DNA from: G963677325 sp963810555
GTDB lineage: Bacteria; Bacteroidota; Bacteroidia; Bacteroidales; Prolixibacteraceae
DNA length: 64,000 bases
Direction: 5' to 3'
Assembly: GCA_963810555.1 (NCBI GenBank)
Contig: CAWENX010000007.1
Location: forward strand, 558,001 to 622,000
Numbering within the stretch: position 1 is the stretch's first letter; each line of letters starts with the position of its first letter. The notes under the pieces are model-generated. The model did no database searches and was not told the DNA's origin. It worked only from the letters and a program-made list of their open reading frames with translations. Shown here piece after piece: positions 10,029 to 18,721 of the stretch. Position numbers and translations under genes: made by a program.

Positions 10029-10183
10029 TATTTCATTTTTATAAATTGAACATAAGCCGAGAACTTTCTTTTATGTAAAAAAATAAAAAATCATTTTACA
10101 GAAAATTCATAAATAGCCCGGCAGTAATAAATGACGGGTAATGACCTAAATAATAACCAGAATTAAAGAATACCAAGTTCATA

Positions 10184-13100
10184 ATGAAAAAAGAACAGTA
10201 CTTATCAGCCAGATTAATCTTCCTATTCATGTTAGGGCTAATATTGATTAATCAAAATACTTCAAATGCTCAGGATGAATGCCCGACCGATAAAATCATC
10301 TCATCACCGTCTACGACTGTATGCGCCAATTCCCAAGGAACAGTCACAATACAAAATTCTGAAAGCGGGATACTTTATACTTTGGTGGCAATCGATGGAG
10401 TTACAAGAATTGGGGAAGAAGGAACAGGTAACGGATCCGACCTAAGTCTGCAAACCTATCCTTTGACAGATAATCGAACTGAGGTCAAAGTAAAAGCCTC
10501 AATGGCCACACCTGATCCTTGTACAATTTTATTAGGTGGTGAGATTTCTTTTATTTTAAATCCTCTGCCCTTACCACCAACTGCGAGTTCACCTCAAGAA
10601 CTTTGCAGTTCGGTTCCGGTTACAATCTCCAGTCTTTCAGCTACTACCCCTACCGGCTGCACCATTAAATGGTATGTCGATGCAACCGGCGGAGATCCGC
10701 TTAATCTGTCGACTGCGCTCACAAACGGATCGACATATTATGGAGAATCATTAAATACGACAACCGGTTGTTCAAGTAGTTCAAGAACTCCGGTCGAAGT
10801 AGAATTGCTCACTCCGCCGATCATTATAGCCAACGCAAATCAGACTTTTTGCGGAGGTGCGTCAGTCGTCAATTTATCAGTAACTGTTTACGGTCCGGGA
10901 ATGGTTAACTGGTTTTTAACCCCTACAGGAGGAACAGCTCTTGTTTTTACAGCTCCTTTAACCAATGGAATTACCTACTATGCAGAATCATCACAAGACG
11001 GATGTGTCAGTAGTTCAAGAGTCCCGGTAACTGTGACCCTACAATCCAGGCCTACACCTACTTTTATATCATCTGAAACGACACCTTGTGTCGGTTCATC
11101 AGGAAATATTTATACAACTGAAACAGGTAAAAGTAATTATGTATGGACTGTTTCCGGAGGAGGGACTATTACATCAGGAGGAGGAAATACCGATAATTCC
11201 GTAACAGTAACCTGGAATACAGCAGGAAATCAGCAAGTCAGTGTCAACTACTATGACGGTCTATGTAATGCAATGACTCCAACATTTTTGAATGTCACTG
11301 TATTAGCCCCGCCTTTAGGAGGTACGATAGCCAGTTCAACGAATGTTTGCACAGGAACAAACAGCACGTTGTTAACACTCTCAGGATACTCCGGAACCAT
11401 TTTAAAATGGCAATCTTCATCTGATAATTGGAATACTGTTTCAGATATTGCCAATGAATCATCAACATATACAGCAACCAATCTCACTGTGACAACCAAA
11501 TACAGGGCTGTATTACAAAACGTCAGTTGCTCCTCATATTCTGATGAAGCTACAATAACTGTTGATGAGCCTGCCGTCGGAGGAACAATAGCTGAAAATG
11601 CCACAGTTTGTTCAGGCACCAACTCTACCCTGCTCACCCTGAGCGGTTACACAGGGACAATTACCAAATGGCAATCTGATGACGGTTCAGGTTGGGCGGA
11701 CATTGCAAATATTACTGAAACGTATACAGCAACGGACCTTACAAAAACCACGACATTCAGGGCAGAGGTGACAAACGGCACATGTCCGCCTGTCTACTCT
11801 TCAACAGCCACAATCACCATTGATGAGCCTGCCGTCGGAGGAACAATAGCTGATAACACCACGGTTTGTTCAGGTACAAATTCAACACTACTCACCCTGA
11901 GCGGTTACTCAGGGACAATCGCCAAATGGCAATCCGATGACGGTTCAGGTTGGACGGATATTGCAAATACTACGGAAACATATACTGCAACTAACCTGAC
12001 AAAAACCGTGACATTCAGGGCAATGGTGACAAACGGCACATGTCCGCCTGTCTACTCTTCAACAGCTACAATCACAATTGATCAGCCTGCCATTGGGGGA
12101 ACGATAGCTGATAATGCCACGGTTTGTTCAGGAACAAACTCTACCATGCTTACCCTTAGCGGTTATACCGGGACAATCACCAAATGGCAATCCGATGACG
12201 GTTCAGGTTGGACGGATATTGCAGATACTTCGGAAAGATATACTGCAACTAACCTGACAAAAACGACAACATTCAGGGTAGAGCTGATAAACGGTACATG
12301 TCCGCCTGTCTACTCTTCAACAGTTACAATCACCATTGATCAGCCTGCTGTTGGGGGAACGATAGCTGATAACGCCACGGTTTGTTCAGGTACCAACTCT
12401 ACTATTCTCACCCTGAGCGGTTATACGGGCACAATCACCAAATGGCAGTTTGATGACGGGGAAGGGTGGACGGATATTGCAAATACTACGGAAAAATATA
12501 CTGCAACTAACCTGACAAAAACGACAACATTCAGGGCAGAGGTGACAAACGGCATATGCCCTCCAGTCTACTCGTCAGCAGTTACAATCACCATTTATAA
12601 GCCTGCTGTTGGGGGAACGATAGCTGATAATGCCACGGTTTGTTCAGGAACAAACTCTACCCTGCTTACCCTGAGCGGTTACATGGGTACAATCACCAAA
12701 TGGCAGTTTGATGACGGTGCAGGATGGACGGATATTGCAAATACTACAGTAACATATACTGCAACAAACCTCACAAAAACCACGACATTCAGAGCAGAGG
12801 TAACAAACGGCATATGCCCCCCTGTTTACTCCGCCACAGTTACAATTAATGTTGAGCCTCAGGCAACAGGAGGAATCGTAGCTCCAAACAGTTCAGTTTG
12901 TTCAGGCACTAATTCTACTTTGCTCACCCTGAGCGGTTACACAGGAACAATCACCAAATGGCAGTCTGATGATGGCGCAGGTTGGACAGATATTGCAAAT
13001 ACAACAGAAACCTATACTGCAATTAACCTTACAAAGACTACGACATTCAGGGCAGAGGTAACAAACGGCACATGCCCCCCTGTTTACTCCGCAACAGTTA

Positions 13101-14839
13101 CAATCACTGTTGATCAGCCTGCTGTTGGGGGAACAATAGCTGATAATGCCACGGTTTGTTCAGGCACCAATTCTACCCTACTTACCCTGAGCGGTTACAC
13201 AGGGATAATCACCAAGTGGCAGTCCGATGACGGTACAGGATGGACAGATATTGCAAATACAACGGAAACATATACTGCAACTAACCTGATAAAGACTACT
13301 ACATTCAGGGCAGAAGTAACAAACGGCACATGTTCGTCTGTCTATTCATCAACAGTTATGGTTACAGTTGATCCGCAGCCCAATGGAGGAAGTGTAGCTC
13401 AAGACACTTCAGTCTGTTCAGGCACCAACTCCACCCTGCTCACCCTGAGCGGCTACACAGGGACAATCACCAAATGGCAGTTTGATGACGGTGCAGGTTG
13501 GACGGATATTGCAAATACCACGGAAACATATACCGCCATAAATCTGACAAAAACAACAACATTCAGGGCAGAGGTGAAAAACGGCCAATGTCCGCCTGTC
13601 TACTCAACGACAGCAACAATCACGGTTAATCCACCTTCGGTGGGCGGGATAATTGAAGGCAGTTCCACAGTTTGTAATTGTTCCAACAGTACTACTCTGG
13701 TTTTAACAAATTATACGGGATCCATAACAGGCTGGCAGTCAAGTACGGATAATTGGTTAACGGCTAATGACATTTCAAATACTTCAAACTCGCTAACGAT
13801 CAGCAACTTAATTTTCTCAACAAAATACAGGGCCATGATCAAAAGCGGTGAATGTTCATTCTCATATTCTGACACGGCTTCAATAACTGTGAATGACTGT
13901 AATACTGCTCCGGCAATTACTTCTGATGGCAGCGGCAGTACAGCGACCATTTCGGTACCTGAAAATTCGTTGCAAATTACAAGAGTTACGGCCACCGATA
14001 CGGATGTTCCTTTACAGACGCTGACTTATACAATATCAGGAGGAACAGATCAGTCACTTTTTAAAATTGACGGTGCTACTGGTGTTCTAAGTTTCGTTAC
14101 TGCCCCGGATTTTGAAAATCCTGGTGATTCAAATGGTGATAATGTTTACGATGTTCAGGTAAATGTGTCCGATAACTGTACTGTCAGTCTTTCAGATATA
14201 CAGGATATAGCTGTTATGGTAACCGATGCGAATGACGCTCCCCATGCAAATGACGATAATTTTGAGATAGAAGAGAATAAAAAACTCAATGATAATGTTC
14301 TGAGCAACGACACGGATGAAGATGGAAATAATCTCTCAGTTGACATCACGCCGGTACAGCCTCCTTCGCATGGAACACTTAGTCTTTCCGCAAATGGCGA
14401 TTTTACTTATCAATCCGTAATTGATTACATAGGCCATGATTCATTTACCTATGAGGTCTGTGATGATGGTAATCCTGCCCTTTGTTCTGTTGCAACAGTC
14501 ACAATAAATGTCATCAAAGATGAGAACTGTGAGGTTTTCGTACCGAATTCCTTCTCTCCCAACGGAGACGGGATTCATGATTATTTCAAAATCAGGTGTC
14601 TGTATAATTATGAGAATCCCATACTTGAGGTATACAATCGTTGGGGAAATCTTGTATTCAAAAAGGACCATTACGGTAACCTGGATTTCTGGGGCAGTGA
14701 TGTCAACGCTTTCTGGAACGGCAACTCTGATCAGAAAGGGAATATTGGTTCGAAACAACTTACAGTCGGCACATATTACTACATCCTGAAATTAAATAAT
14801 AAAAATGTCCTAACAGGATTTATTTTCCTGAACAGATAG
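10184..14839 (+). CDS. T9SS type B-sorted surface protein with ten Ig-like repeats
   Basis: A 1,551-residue secreted repeat protein. Order: signal peptide (residues 1-30, ending NTSNAQ); two CHU-type Ig-like domains (about 129-285, each with WYV/WFL and TYY.ES motifs); a PKD-like domain (288-372); ten tandem repeats of 86-87 residues (379 to about 1240) with the pattern VCSGTNSTLLTLSGY, ITKWQ, TTTFRAEV; a cadherin-like domain (1243-1350); a tandem-95-type domain (NDTDEDGN, 1352-1440); and a CHU_C domain (about 1449-1551) with FSPNGDGIHDYF and YNRWGNLVF. CHU_C is the type B signal that routes proteins through the T9SS and, in known cases, to PorP/SprF-dependent display. The next gene is such a PorP/SprF protein. 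Function is likely adhesion or surface filament formation; the ligand is unknown. Confidence 0.92.
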   Translation: MKKEQYLSARLIFLFMLGLILINQNTSNAQDECPTDKIISSPSTTVCANSQGTVTIQNSESGILYTLVAIDGVTRIGEEGTGNGSDLSLQTYPLTDNRTEVKVKASMATPDPCTILLGGEISFILNPLPLPPTASSPQELCSSVPVTISSLSATTPTGCTIKWYVDATGGDPLNLSTALTNGSTYYGESLNTTTGCSSSSRTPVEVELLTPPIIIANANQTFCGGASVVNLSVTVYGPGMVNWFLTPTGGTALVFTAPLTNGITYYAESSQDGCVSSSRVPVTVTLQSRPTPTFISSETTPCVGSSGNIYTTETGKSNYVWTVSGGGTITSGGGNTDNSVTVTWNTAGNQQVSVNYYDGLCNAMTPTFLNVTVLAPPLGGTIASSTNVCTGTNSTLLTLSGYSGTILKWQSSSDNWNTVSDIANESSTYTATNLTVTTKYRAVLQNVSCSSYSDEATITVDEPAVGGTIAENATVCSGTNSTLLTLSGYTGTITKWQSDDGSGWADIANITETYTATDLTKTTTFRAEVTNGTCPPVYSSTATITIDEPAVGGTIADNTTVCSGTNSTLLTLSGYSGTIAKWQSDDGSGWTDIANTTETYTATNLTKTVTFRAMVTNGTCPPVYSSTATITIDQPAIGGTIADNATVCSGTNSTMLTLSGYTGTITKWQSDDGSGWTDIADTSERYTATNLTKTTTFRVELINGTCPPVYSSTVTITIDQPAVGGTIADNATVCSGTNSTILTLSGYTGTITKWQFDDGEGWTDIANTTEKYTATNLTKTTTFRAEVTNGICPPVYSSAVTITIYKPAVGGTIADNATVCSGTNSTLLTLSGYMGTITKWQFDDGAGWTDIANTTVTYTATNLTKTTTFRAEVTNGICPPVYSATVTINVEPQATGGIVAPNSSVCSGTNSTLLTLSGYTGTITKWQSDDGAGWTDIANTTETYTAINLTKTTTFRAEVTNGTCPPVYSATVTITVDQPAVGGTIADNATVCSGTNSTLLTLSGYTGIITKWQSDDGTGWTDIANTTETYTATNLIKTTTFRAEVTNGTCSSVYSSTVMVTVDPQPNGGSVAQDTSVCSGTNSTLLTLSGYTGTITKWQFDDGAGWTDIANTTETYTAINLTKTTTFRAEVKNGQCPPVYSTTATITVNPPSVGGIIEGSSTVCNCSNSTTLVLTNYTGSITGWQSSTDNWLTANDISNTSNSLTISNLIFSTKYRAMIKSGECSFSYSDTASITVNDCNTAPAITSDGSGSTATISVPENSLQITRVTATDTDVPLQTLTYTISGGTDQSLFKIDGATGVLSFVTAPDFENPGDSNGDNVYDVQVNVSDNCTVSLSDIQDIAVMVTDANDAPHANDDNFEIEENKKLNDNVLSNDTDEDGNNLSVDITPVQPPSHGTLSLSANGDFTYQSVIDYIGHDSFTYEVCDDGNPALCSVATVTINVIKDENCEVFVPNSFSPNGDGIHDYFKIRCLYNYENPILEVYNRWGNLVFKKDHYGNLDFWGSDVNAFWNGNSDQKGNIGSKQLTVGTYYYILKLNNKNVLTGFIFLNR
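11318..13897 (+). repeat. ten tandem 258-bp coding repeats
   Basis: Repeat starts fall at 11318, 11579, 11837, 12095, 12353, 12611, 12869, 13127, 13385 and 13643, i.e. one step of 261 bp and then exact steps of 258 bp. The first and last copies are clearly divergent while copies 2-9 are close to each other at the nucleotide level, the usual picture of internal homogenisation by recombination. Confidence 0.95.
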
Positions 14840-14883
14840 GCAGGAAGAAGGAAACAGGCAATAGAAATCAGAAGATAAAAGTT

Positions 14884-14935
14884 GAAATATAAAAGACTAA
14901 AGGCTAAAGATTAAAGACAAAAGATAAAAAAGAAT
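14884..14935. repeat. short-period repeat before porP-like gene
   Basis: The 96-nt gap is dominated by degenerate copies of an 8-10 base unit (AAAGACTAA, AGGCTAAAG, ATTAAAGAC, AAAAGATAA). Same class as other intergenic short-period repeats in the window. Confidence 0.65.
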
Positions 14936-15868
14936 ATGAAAATAATAAAAAAAGCATCTTTGGTGATGCTTATGATAACAACAGCATATTTTTCGAAAGG
15001 GCAGCAGGATCCGATGTACACTCAGTATATATTCAATCTGCAAACTATAAATCCGGCCTATGCCGGTTCCTGGCAGACAATCGGATTTATGGCTTTATCC
15101 CGGTTCCAATGGGTAGGATTAAACGGTCACCCTACAACACAGACATTTTCATTTCAAACACCTTTAAGAAATGAAAATGTGGGAATAGGACTAAATGTCG
15201 TATGTGATAAAGTAGGACTTGAAAAAAGACTGACAGCAAATTTCGACTACTCTTATATGATTTATTTAAATGATATTACAACTTTACGTTTCGGAATTAA
15301 AGGGGGCTTTACCAATTACAGCAATAATCTCACCGAATACCAACAATACCCGGACAATATAGCGGATCCTGCATTTCAATCAAATGTCGAAAATAAATTT
15401 ATGCCGAATTTCGGATTGGGATTGTACCTCTCTTCCCCAAGGTACTATTTAAGTTTATCCTTACCAAAAATCCTTGTGAATAATTATCAGTCAAACGTTA
15501 ATAATTACTCCACATCGGCAGAGTCCGATCACCTTTACTTTGCCGGTGGGGCAGTTTTTGATGTTTCGGATATGGTGAAGTTCAAGCCTACGTTTATGAC
15601 TAAAATGGTGAGGGGGGCTCCGGTTCAGTATGATCTGTCGGCAAATTTTCTTTTGGCTGAAAAATTCTGGGTGGGTGGTATGTACCGTTCAGGCGATGCG
15701 CTGGGAGTGATTGCCCAATGGATTGCCAACAAGCATTTCCGTGTGGGATATGCATATGACTTCACACTCACCGATCTGAGAAAATATCAGGGAGGAATAC
15801 ATGAAGTGATGATTTCTTATGAATTCACATACACAAAGCACAAATTGGTTTCTCCAAGGTACTTTTAG
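14936..15868 (+). CDS. PorP/SprF family T9SS outer-membrane protein (module 1)
   Basis: The 310-residue protein has a signal peptide (to about residue 22, ending FSKGQ) and the PorP/SprF hallmarks: QQDPMYTQYIFNLQTINPAYAGS right after the cleavage site, ALSRFQWVGLNGHP, GIGLNVVCDKVG, and a C-terminal strand ending in SPRYF. The family forms an outer-membrane beta barrel; SprF in Flavobacterium johnsoniae is needed for delivery of the adhesin SprB, and PorP is part of the Porphyromonas T9SS. Here it directly follows a CHU_C protein and precedes a PD40-OmpA gene, so it most likely serves that adhesin. Confidence 0.93.
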   Translation: MKIIKKASLVMLMITTAYFSKGQQDPMYTQYIFNLQTINPAYAGSWQTIGFMALSRFQWVGLNGHPTTQTFSFQTPLRNENVGIGLNVVCDKVGLEKRLTANFDYSYMIYLNDITTLRFGIKGGFTNYSNNLTEYQQYPDNIADPAFQSNVENKFMPNFGLGLYLSSPRYYLSLSLPKILVNNYQSNVNNYSTSAESDHLYFAGGAVFDVSDMVKFKPTFMTKMVRGAPVQYDLSANFLLAEKFWVGGMYRSGDALGVIAQWIANKHFRVGYAYDFTLTDLRKYQGGIHEVMISYEFTYTKHKLVSPRYF

Positions 15869-15940
15869 AGCTTAGGTTGCAGACAATCAGACTTCAAATA
15901 ATGAAAGAATAAAAAAATGAAACTCTGAAATATTAATACG

Positions 15941-17398
15941 ATGAAATCTCTTAATGAAAAATACAGCATCTGTTACCTGCTGGTGATGATATTACTTTCA
16001 CCAGTGGTACATTCCCAGACAATAAAAAATCCGTTATTCGACAATTCAACTGTTAAGGTTTCCGAACAGGTAACTGATTCAACCACAAACGGTTTTGGTC
16101 CTGCACTTGTCAATGGTTCACTTTTCTTCTCAAAATTCGAGGATTTAAATGGGGGAAAATTCACTTTTAAATTAAAAAAGAAATTGTATCATTTATACGA
16201 AGTGAAAATTAACAAAGAGGGAAGTCTTATCGGACAACCGCAGCCATTAAATGAGACCATTCCAAAGATTAATACTGGCCCTGTGGCATGGTGTGAAAAG
16301 ACGGGCGAATTGTTTGTGACAGAAAACTTTAAAGACGAATCCCTTAAACGAAGGCCATTCCAGGATGAGTTACTCAGGTTAAAAATAATAATAATGAAAA
16401 ATCAGGAAGGGAAATGGATCCAGGGGGGTGAATTCCCGTTCTTCAGCCCCGAATATTCTGTTGGTCATCCGGCCATTACGGAATCAGGCGACACTCTTGT
16501 ATTTTCAAGCGATATGCCTGAAGGTTACGGAGAAACAGATCTTTTCTATTCCGTTCGCAAAAACGGGAAATGGGAAACTCCTGTTAATCTTGGACCTGAT
16601 ATAAATACACCCGGGAAAGAAGAATTTGCTTATATAATGAAAAAAAAATCCGGCGGCACTTATCTTATATTTTCATCTACCGGAAGAAACGGTCTGGGAG
16701 GATTGGATCTGTATTACATGAGGTTCCCCTATGACGGAAGTGGAATAGGACATTTTGAATCCCCTGTAAATACAAAATACGATGATTTTTCAATGACTCT
16801 TTCTGATAATTCTGAATTTGGATATCTGACATCGAACCGCTCCGGAAAGGATGAAGATAATATTTATAAACTGACCTTTGAAAAAAATAAAACAGCCGAA
16901 GAAGTTGTCAAAAAAGTCACTATTAAAGAAGCTCCTGTGATAAAGGAAGAAGTCAAAGAAACCAAAGTCATCGTTAGGGACACTCTTCCTGCCGCGCCGG
17001 CCACGAAATTTACAGTCGGTCAAAAGATTGTGCTTCGCAATCTTTATTATGATGTCAATAAATGGCAAGTCATGCCCGAGACAGCCAAAGAACTTGATAA
17101 ACTTGCAGAACTGATGAAATCACATCCGCAATATCATGTTCAGTTGGGTTCTCACACTGATTCACAGGGATCGGCTGAATACAATCTCAAATTATCCCGC
17201 CTCCGTGCTAAAGCGGCGGTTGATTATGTAATCTCGAAAGGGGTTGATAAATCGAGAATTGCAGGAATAGGATATGGCAAAACGCAATTAATTCACAAAT
17301 GTTCGCCAAATCCCTGTACTCAAGAAGAACAAAGAGAGAACAGAAGAACCGAGATTTTGATATCAGATGATTCGAAAGCTGAACCTGCTGAAAAGTAA
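15941..17398 (+). CDS. PD40 beta-propeller / OmpA-family protein (PorE-like)
   Basis: A 485-residue exported protein: signal peptide (about 1-26), a WD40/PD40-like propeller region (about 60-320; repeated DTLVFSSDMPEG, TYLIFSSTGRNGLGG and YLTSNRSGK blades), a linker rich in Lys/Glu/Val (325-350), and a C-terminal OmpA peptidoglycan-binding domain (about 365-475) with LYYDVNKWQV, GSHTDSQGS and NLKLSRLRAKA. This architecture is that of PorE-type proteins, which link the T9SS outer-membrane complex to peptidoglycan. It is 72 nt after the porP-like gene and completes module 1. The CSPNPCTQEEQRENRRTEI end is intact. Confidence 0.9.
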   Translation: MKSLNEKYSICYLLVMILLSPVVHSQTIKNPLFDNSTVKVSEQVTDSTTNGFGPALVNGSLFFSKFEDLNGGKFTFKLKKKLYHLYEVKINKEGSLIGQPQPLNETIPKINTGPVAWCEKTGELFVTENFKDESLKRRPFQDELLRLKIIIMKNQEGKWIQGGEFPFFSPEYSVGHPAITESGDTLVFSSDMPEGYGETDLFYSVRKNGKWETPVNLGPDINTPGKEEFAYIMKKKSGGTYLIFSSTGRNGLGGLDLYYMRFPYDGSGIGHFESPVNTKYDDFSMTLSDNSEFGYLTSNRSGKDEDNIYKLTFEKNKTAEEVVKKVTIKEAPVIKEEVKETKVIVRDTLPAAPATKFTVGQKIVLRNLYYDVNKWQVMPETAKELDKLAELMKSHPQYHVQLGSHTDSQGSAEYNLKLSRLRAKAAVDYVISKGVDKSRIAGIGYGKTQLIHKCSPNPCTQEEQRENRRTEILISDDSKAEPAEK

Positions 17399-17493
17399 TA
17401 TTTGGCCTAAGGGATCAATTTTTCCGAAAGAGCTGTTTACTATTTGACGCAAATATTGAGAGAAAGAATTTCTCTTTTACAAAAAACGGATGA

Positions 17494-17521
17494 GTAGAGA
17501 CGCAAAATTTTGCGTCTCTAC
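17494..17521. repeat. perfect 28-bp palindrome with GTAGAGACGC arms
   Basis: GTAGAGACGCAAAA followed by its exact reverse complement. It lies 96 nt after the PD40-OmpA stop codon. The same arm motif (GAGAC/GTCTC) occurs in palindromes at 7828-7849 and 50861-50880. It could serve as a terminator, but the family resemblance points to a dispersed repetitive palindrome. Confidence 0.85.
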
Positions 17522-17571
17522 AATTTTAATTTATCTCTGCATTCCAATCCTGAAAATCATAATTGACTTTG

Positions 17572-17587
17572 TCCCGATAAATCGGGA
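17572..17587. repeat. TCCCGAT-AA-ATCGGGA palindrome
   Basis: Seven-base perfect arms with a two-base centre. Related TCCCGA/TCGGGA palindromes occur at 31688-31703 and 34927-34942, all in non-coding DNA. Confidence 0.7.
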
Positions 17588-17636
17588 TACAGATGATAAA
17601 ATACCCTAAAAAAAATCATTTACATTTTTCCATATT

Positions 17637-17705
17637 ATGATTAGATGACCCCTTTAGGCAAATAAGGACTTAAAATGGCGATGGGATTTTGAAAATATTG
17701 TTAAG
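17637..17705. repeat. intergenic element, copy 1
   Basis: Shares TATTATGATTA, GGCAAATA-GGACTTAA and GGATTTTGAA-ATATTG blocks, in the same order, with 34822-34920. Both copies lie in the long spacer that follows a PorP/SprF module and precedes the next secreted-protein gene. Confidence 0.5.
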
Positions 17706-18089
17706 TACAATGTTATCCGTAACGATAAATAAAAAGTTTGACTTTTGCTTTAATCACATCCTGATCTGCACAGTATATTTTTACACAGATATCCTTGCGG
17801 CCGGCATTCAGGTAACTCGCACTTCAGTCTCCGGTTTACAACTCACTGTTCCAAATCAAAACTACAGATGGTTAAATAATGGTATAAGCTCAAAAAAATA
17901 AAGGAATCGTAAATTATTTTTTTACCGATTTAAAATATTTATTTAAAAAATTAGTAATTAGGGGTAACCTATTGATTCATTTCGGTATTAATAAGTAAAA
18001 TATTTTAATTAAAATTAATGAGAAGAGGTATAATAGATTATTTTTGTAATAAAACGTAAATATATTATACTGTTGTAAATTTTTTAATG

Positions 18090-18097
18090 TAAATTTG
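18090..18097 (+). promoter_or_regulatory. candidate -7 box (TAAATTTG)
   Basis: Full match to TAnnTTTG in the leader region of the giant adhesin; a TTG at 18072-18075 is a little too close for an ideal -33 box. Confidence 0.35.
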
Positions 18098-18174
18098 CAT
18101 CACCTAAACTTGAATAAGGGCATTACAAAACAATGTTATCAACAAAACAATGTTAATTAATAATATGATCTGTT

Positions 18175-18182
18175 TAATTTTG
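18175..18182 (+). promoter_or_regulatory. candidate -7 box (TAATTTTG) of adhesin module 2
   Basis: Full match to TAnnTTTG, in the context ATATGAT-N5-TAATTTTGCACTCC that resembles the one at 9814-9833 before module 1. If used, the leader before the TTG start at 18722 would be about 530 nt. Confidence 0.4.
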
Positions 18183-18721
18183 CACTCCATTTTTATACTA
18201 TGTTTACCGTTCTCAATGGTAATAGGGGGTAAAGGGTACAGGTCATATCCACAAACAACTGTACCACCATTAAAAATATGTCAGTTATGAAAAAAAATAT
18301 GTATTATTTCAATCGTCTTCGTATCCAGAAGACCATTGTTATTGCTGATACGACCAAGCTGGCAATAAAGGGTGCATTTCTCAGACCCTTCCCTGAGTTT
18401 ATGGATATAAAATCGATCGAAAATATAGTTTGTACACCTGAGGATAAAACGGACAATATTCTTCATTCCTGTCTCAGCTCTAATATTTCATTAATTCTGA
18501 TTACTAAAAACTAAGGCAGATTCATCTTCTGGAACAAATACAGGATTGTCATAAAAGTTCAGAAAGTTTAAAATAATAAATAACAACAAAATGATTTCAC
18601 CCTACTTAACCATTCAGTTTTCAAAAAAGCGTCGGGAAACAGGGTAACAGAATACGGAAAGTAGCATCGGACTATAGACTTTAGTGCCGATTTAAATATA
18701 ATAAGTGTAATAAAGCATAAT

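Larger units (their letters stand above)
9384..10183. other. 800-bp very A+T-rich leader region of the first adhesin module
   Basis: No convincing gene. It contains a candidate -7 box TAATTTCG (9821-9828), an inverted repeat TAGTGTA-N7-TACACTA (9877-9897), and a possible 41-codon frame at 9903-10028 that begins MKNTNSLTRR and is hydrophobic in the middle. The A+T content is visibly higher than in neighbouring genes. If transcription begins near 9840, the mRNA leader of the adhesin gene would exceed 300 nt. Confidence 0.5.
17399..18721. other. 1.3-kb intergenic region upstream of the giant adhesin gene
   Basis: Holds a perfect 28-bp palindrome (17494-17521), a TCCCGAT/ATCGGGA palindrome (17572-17587), an element similar to one at 34822-34920 (17637-17705), two candidate -7 boxes (18090-18097 and 18175-18182), and two short frames of doubtful value: 70 codons at 17689-17901 and 78 codons at 18278-18514 (starts MSVMKKNMYYF). 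The latter has neither signal peptide nor any motif I recognise. A+T-rich throughout. Confidence 0.55.

Noticed and set aside
11318..13897. CRISPR-like array
   Set aside because: The regular repeats are 258 bp, coding and without unique spacers; no cas genes are present.
14508..14789. 93-codon frame within the CHU_C coding region
   Set aside because: Out-of-frame shadow of a domain with strong family conservation.
17689..18514. Two short frames (70 and 78 codons) upstream of the giant adhesin
   Set aside because: No recognisable motif or export signal, and they lie in A+T-rich DNA with promoter-like boxes; kept only as a remark in the spacer entry.
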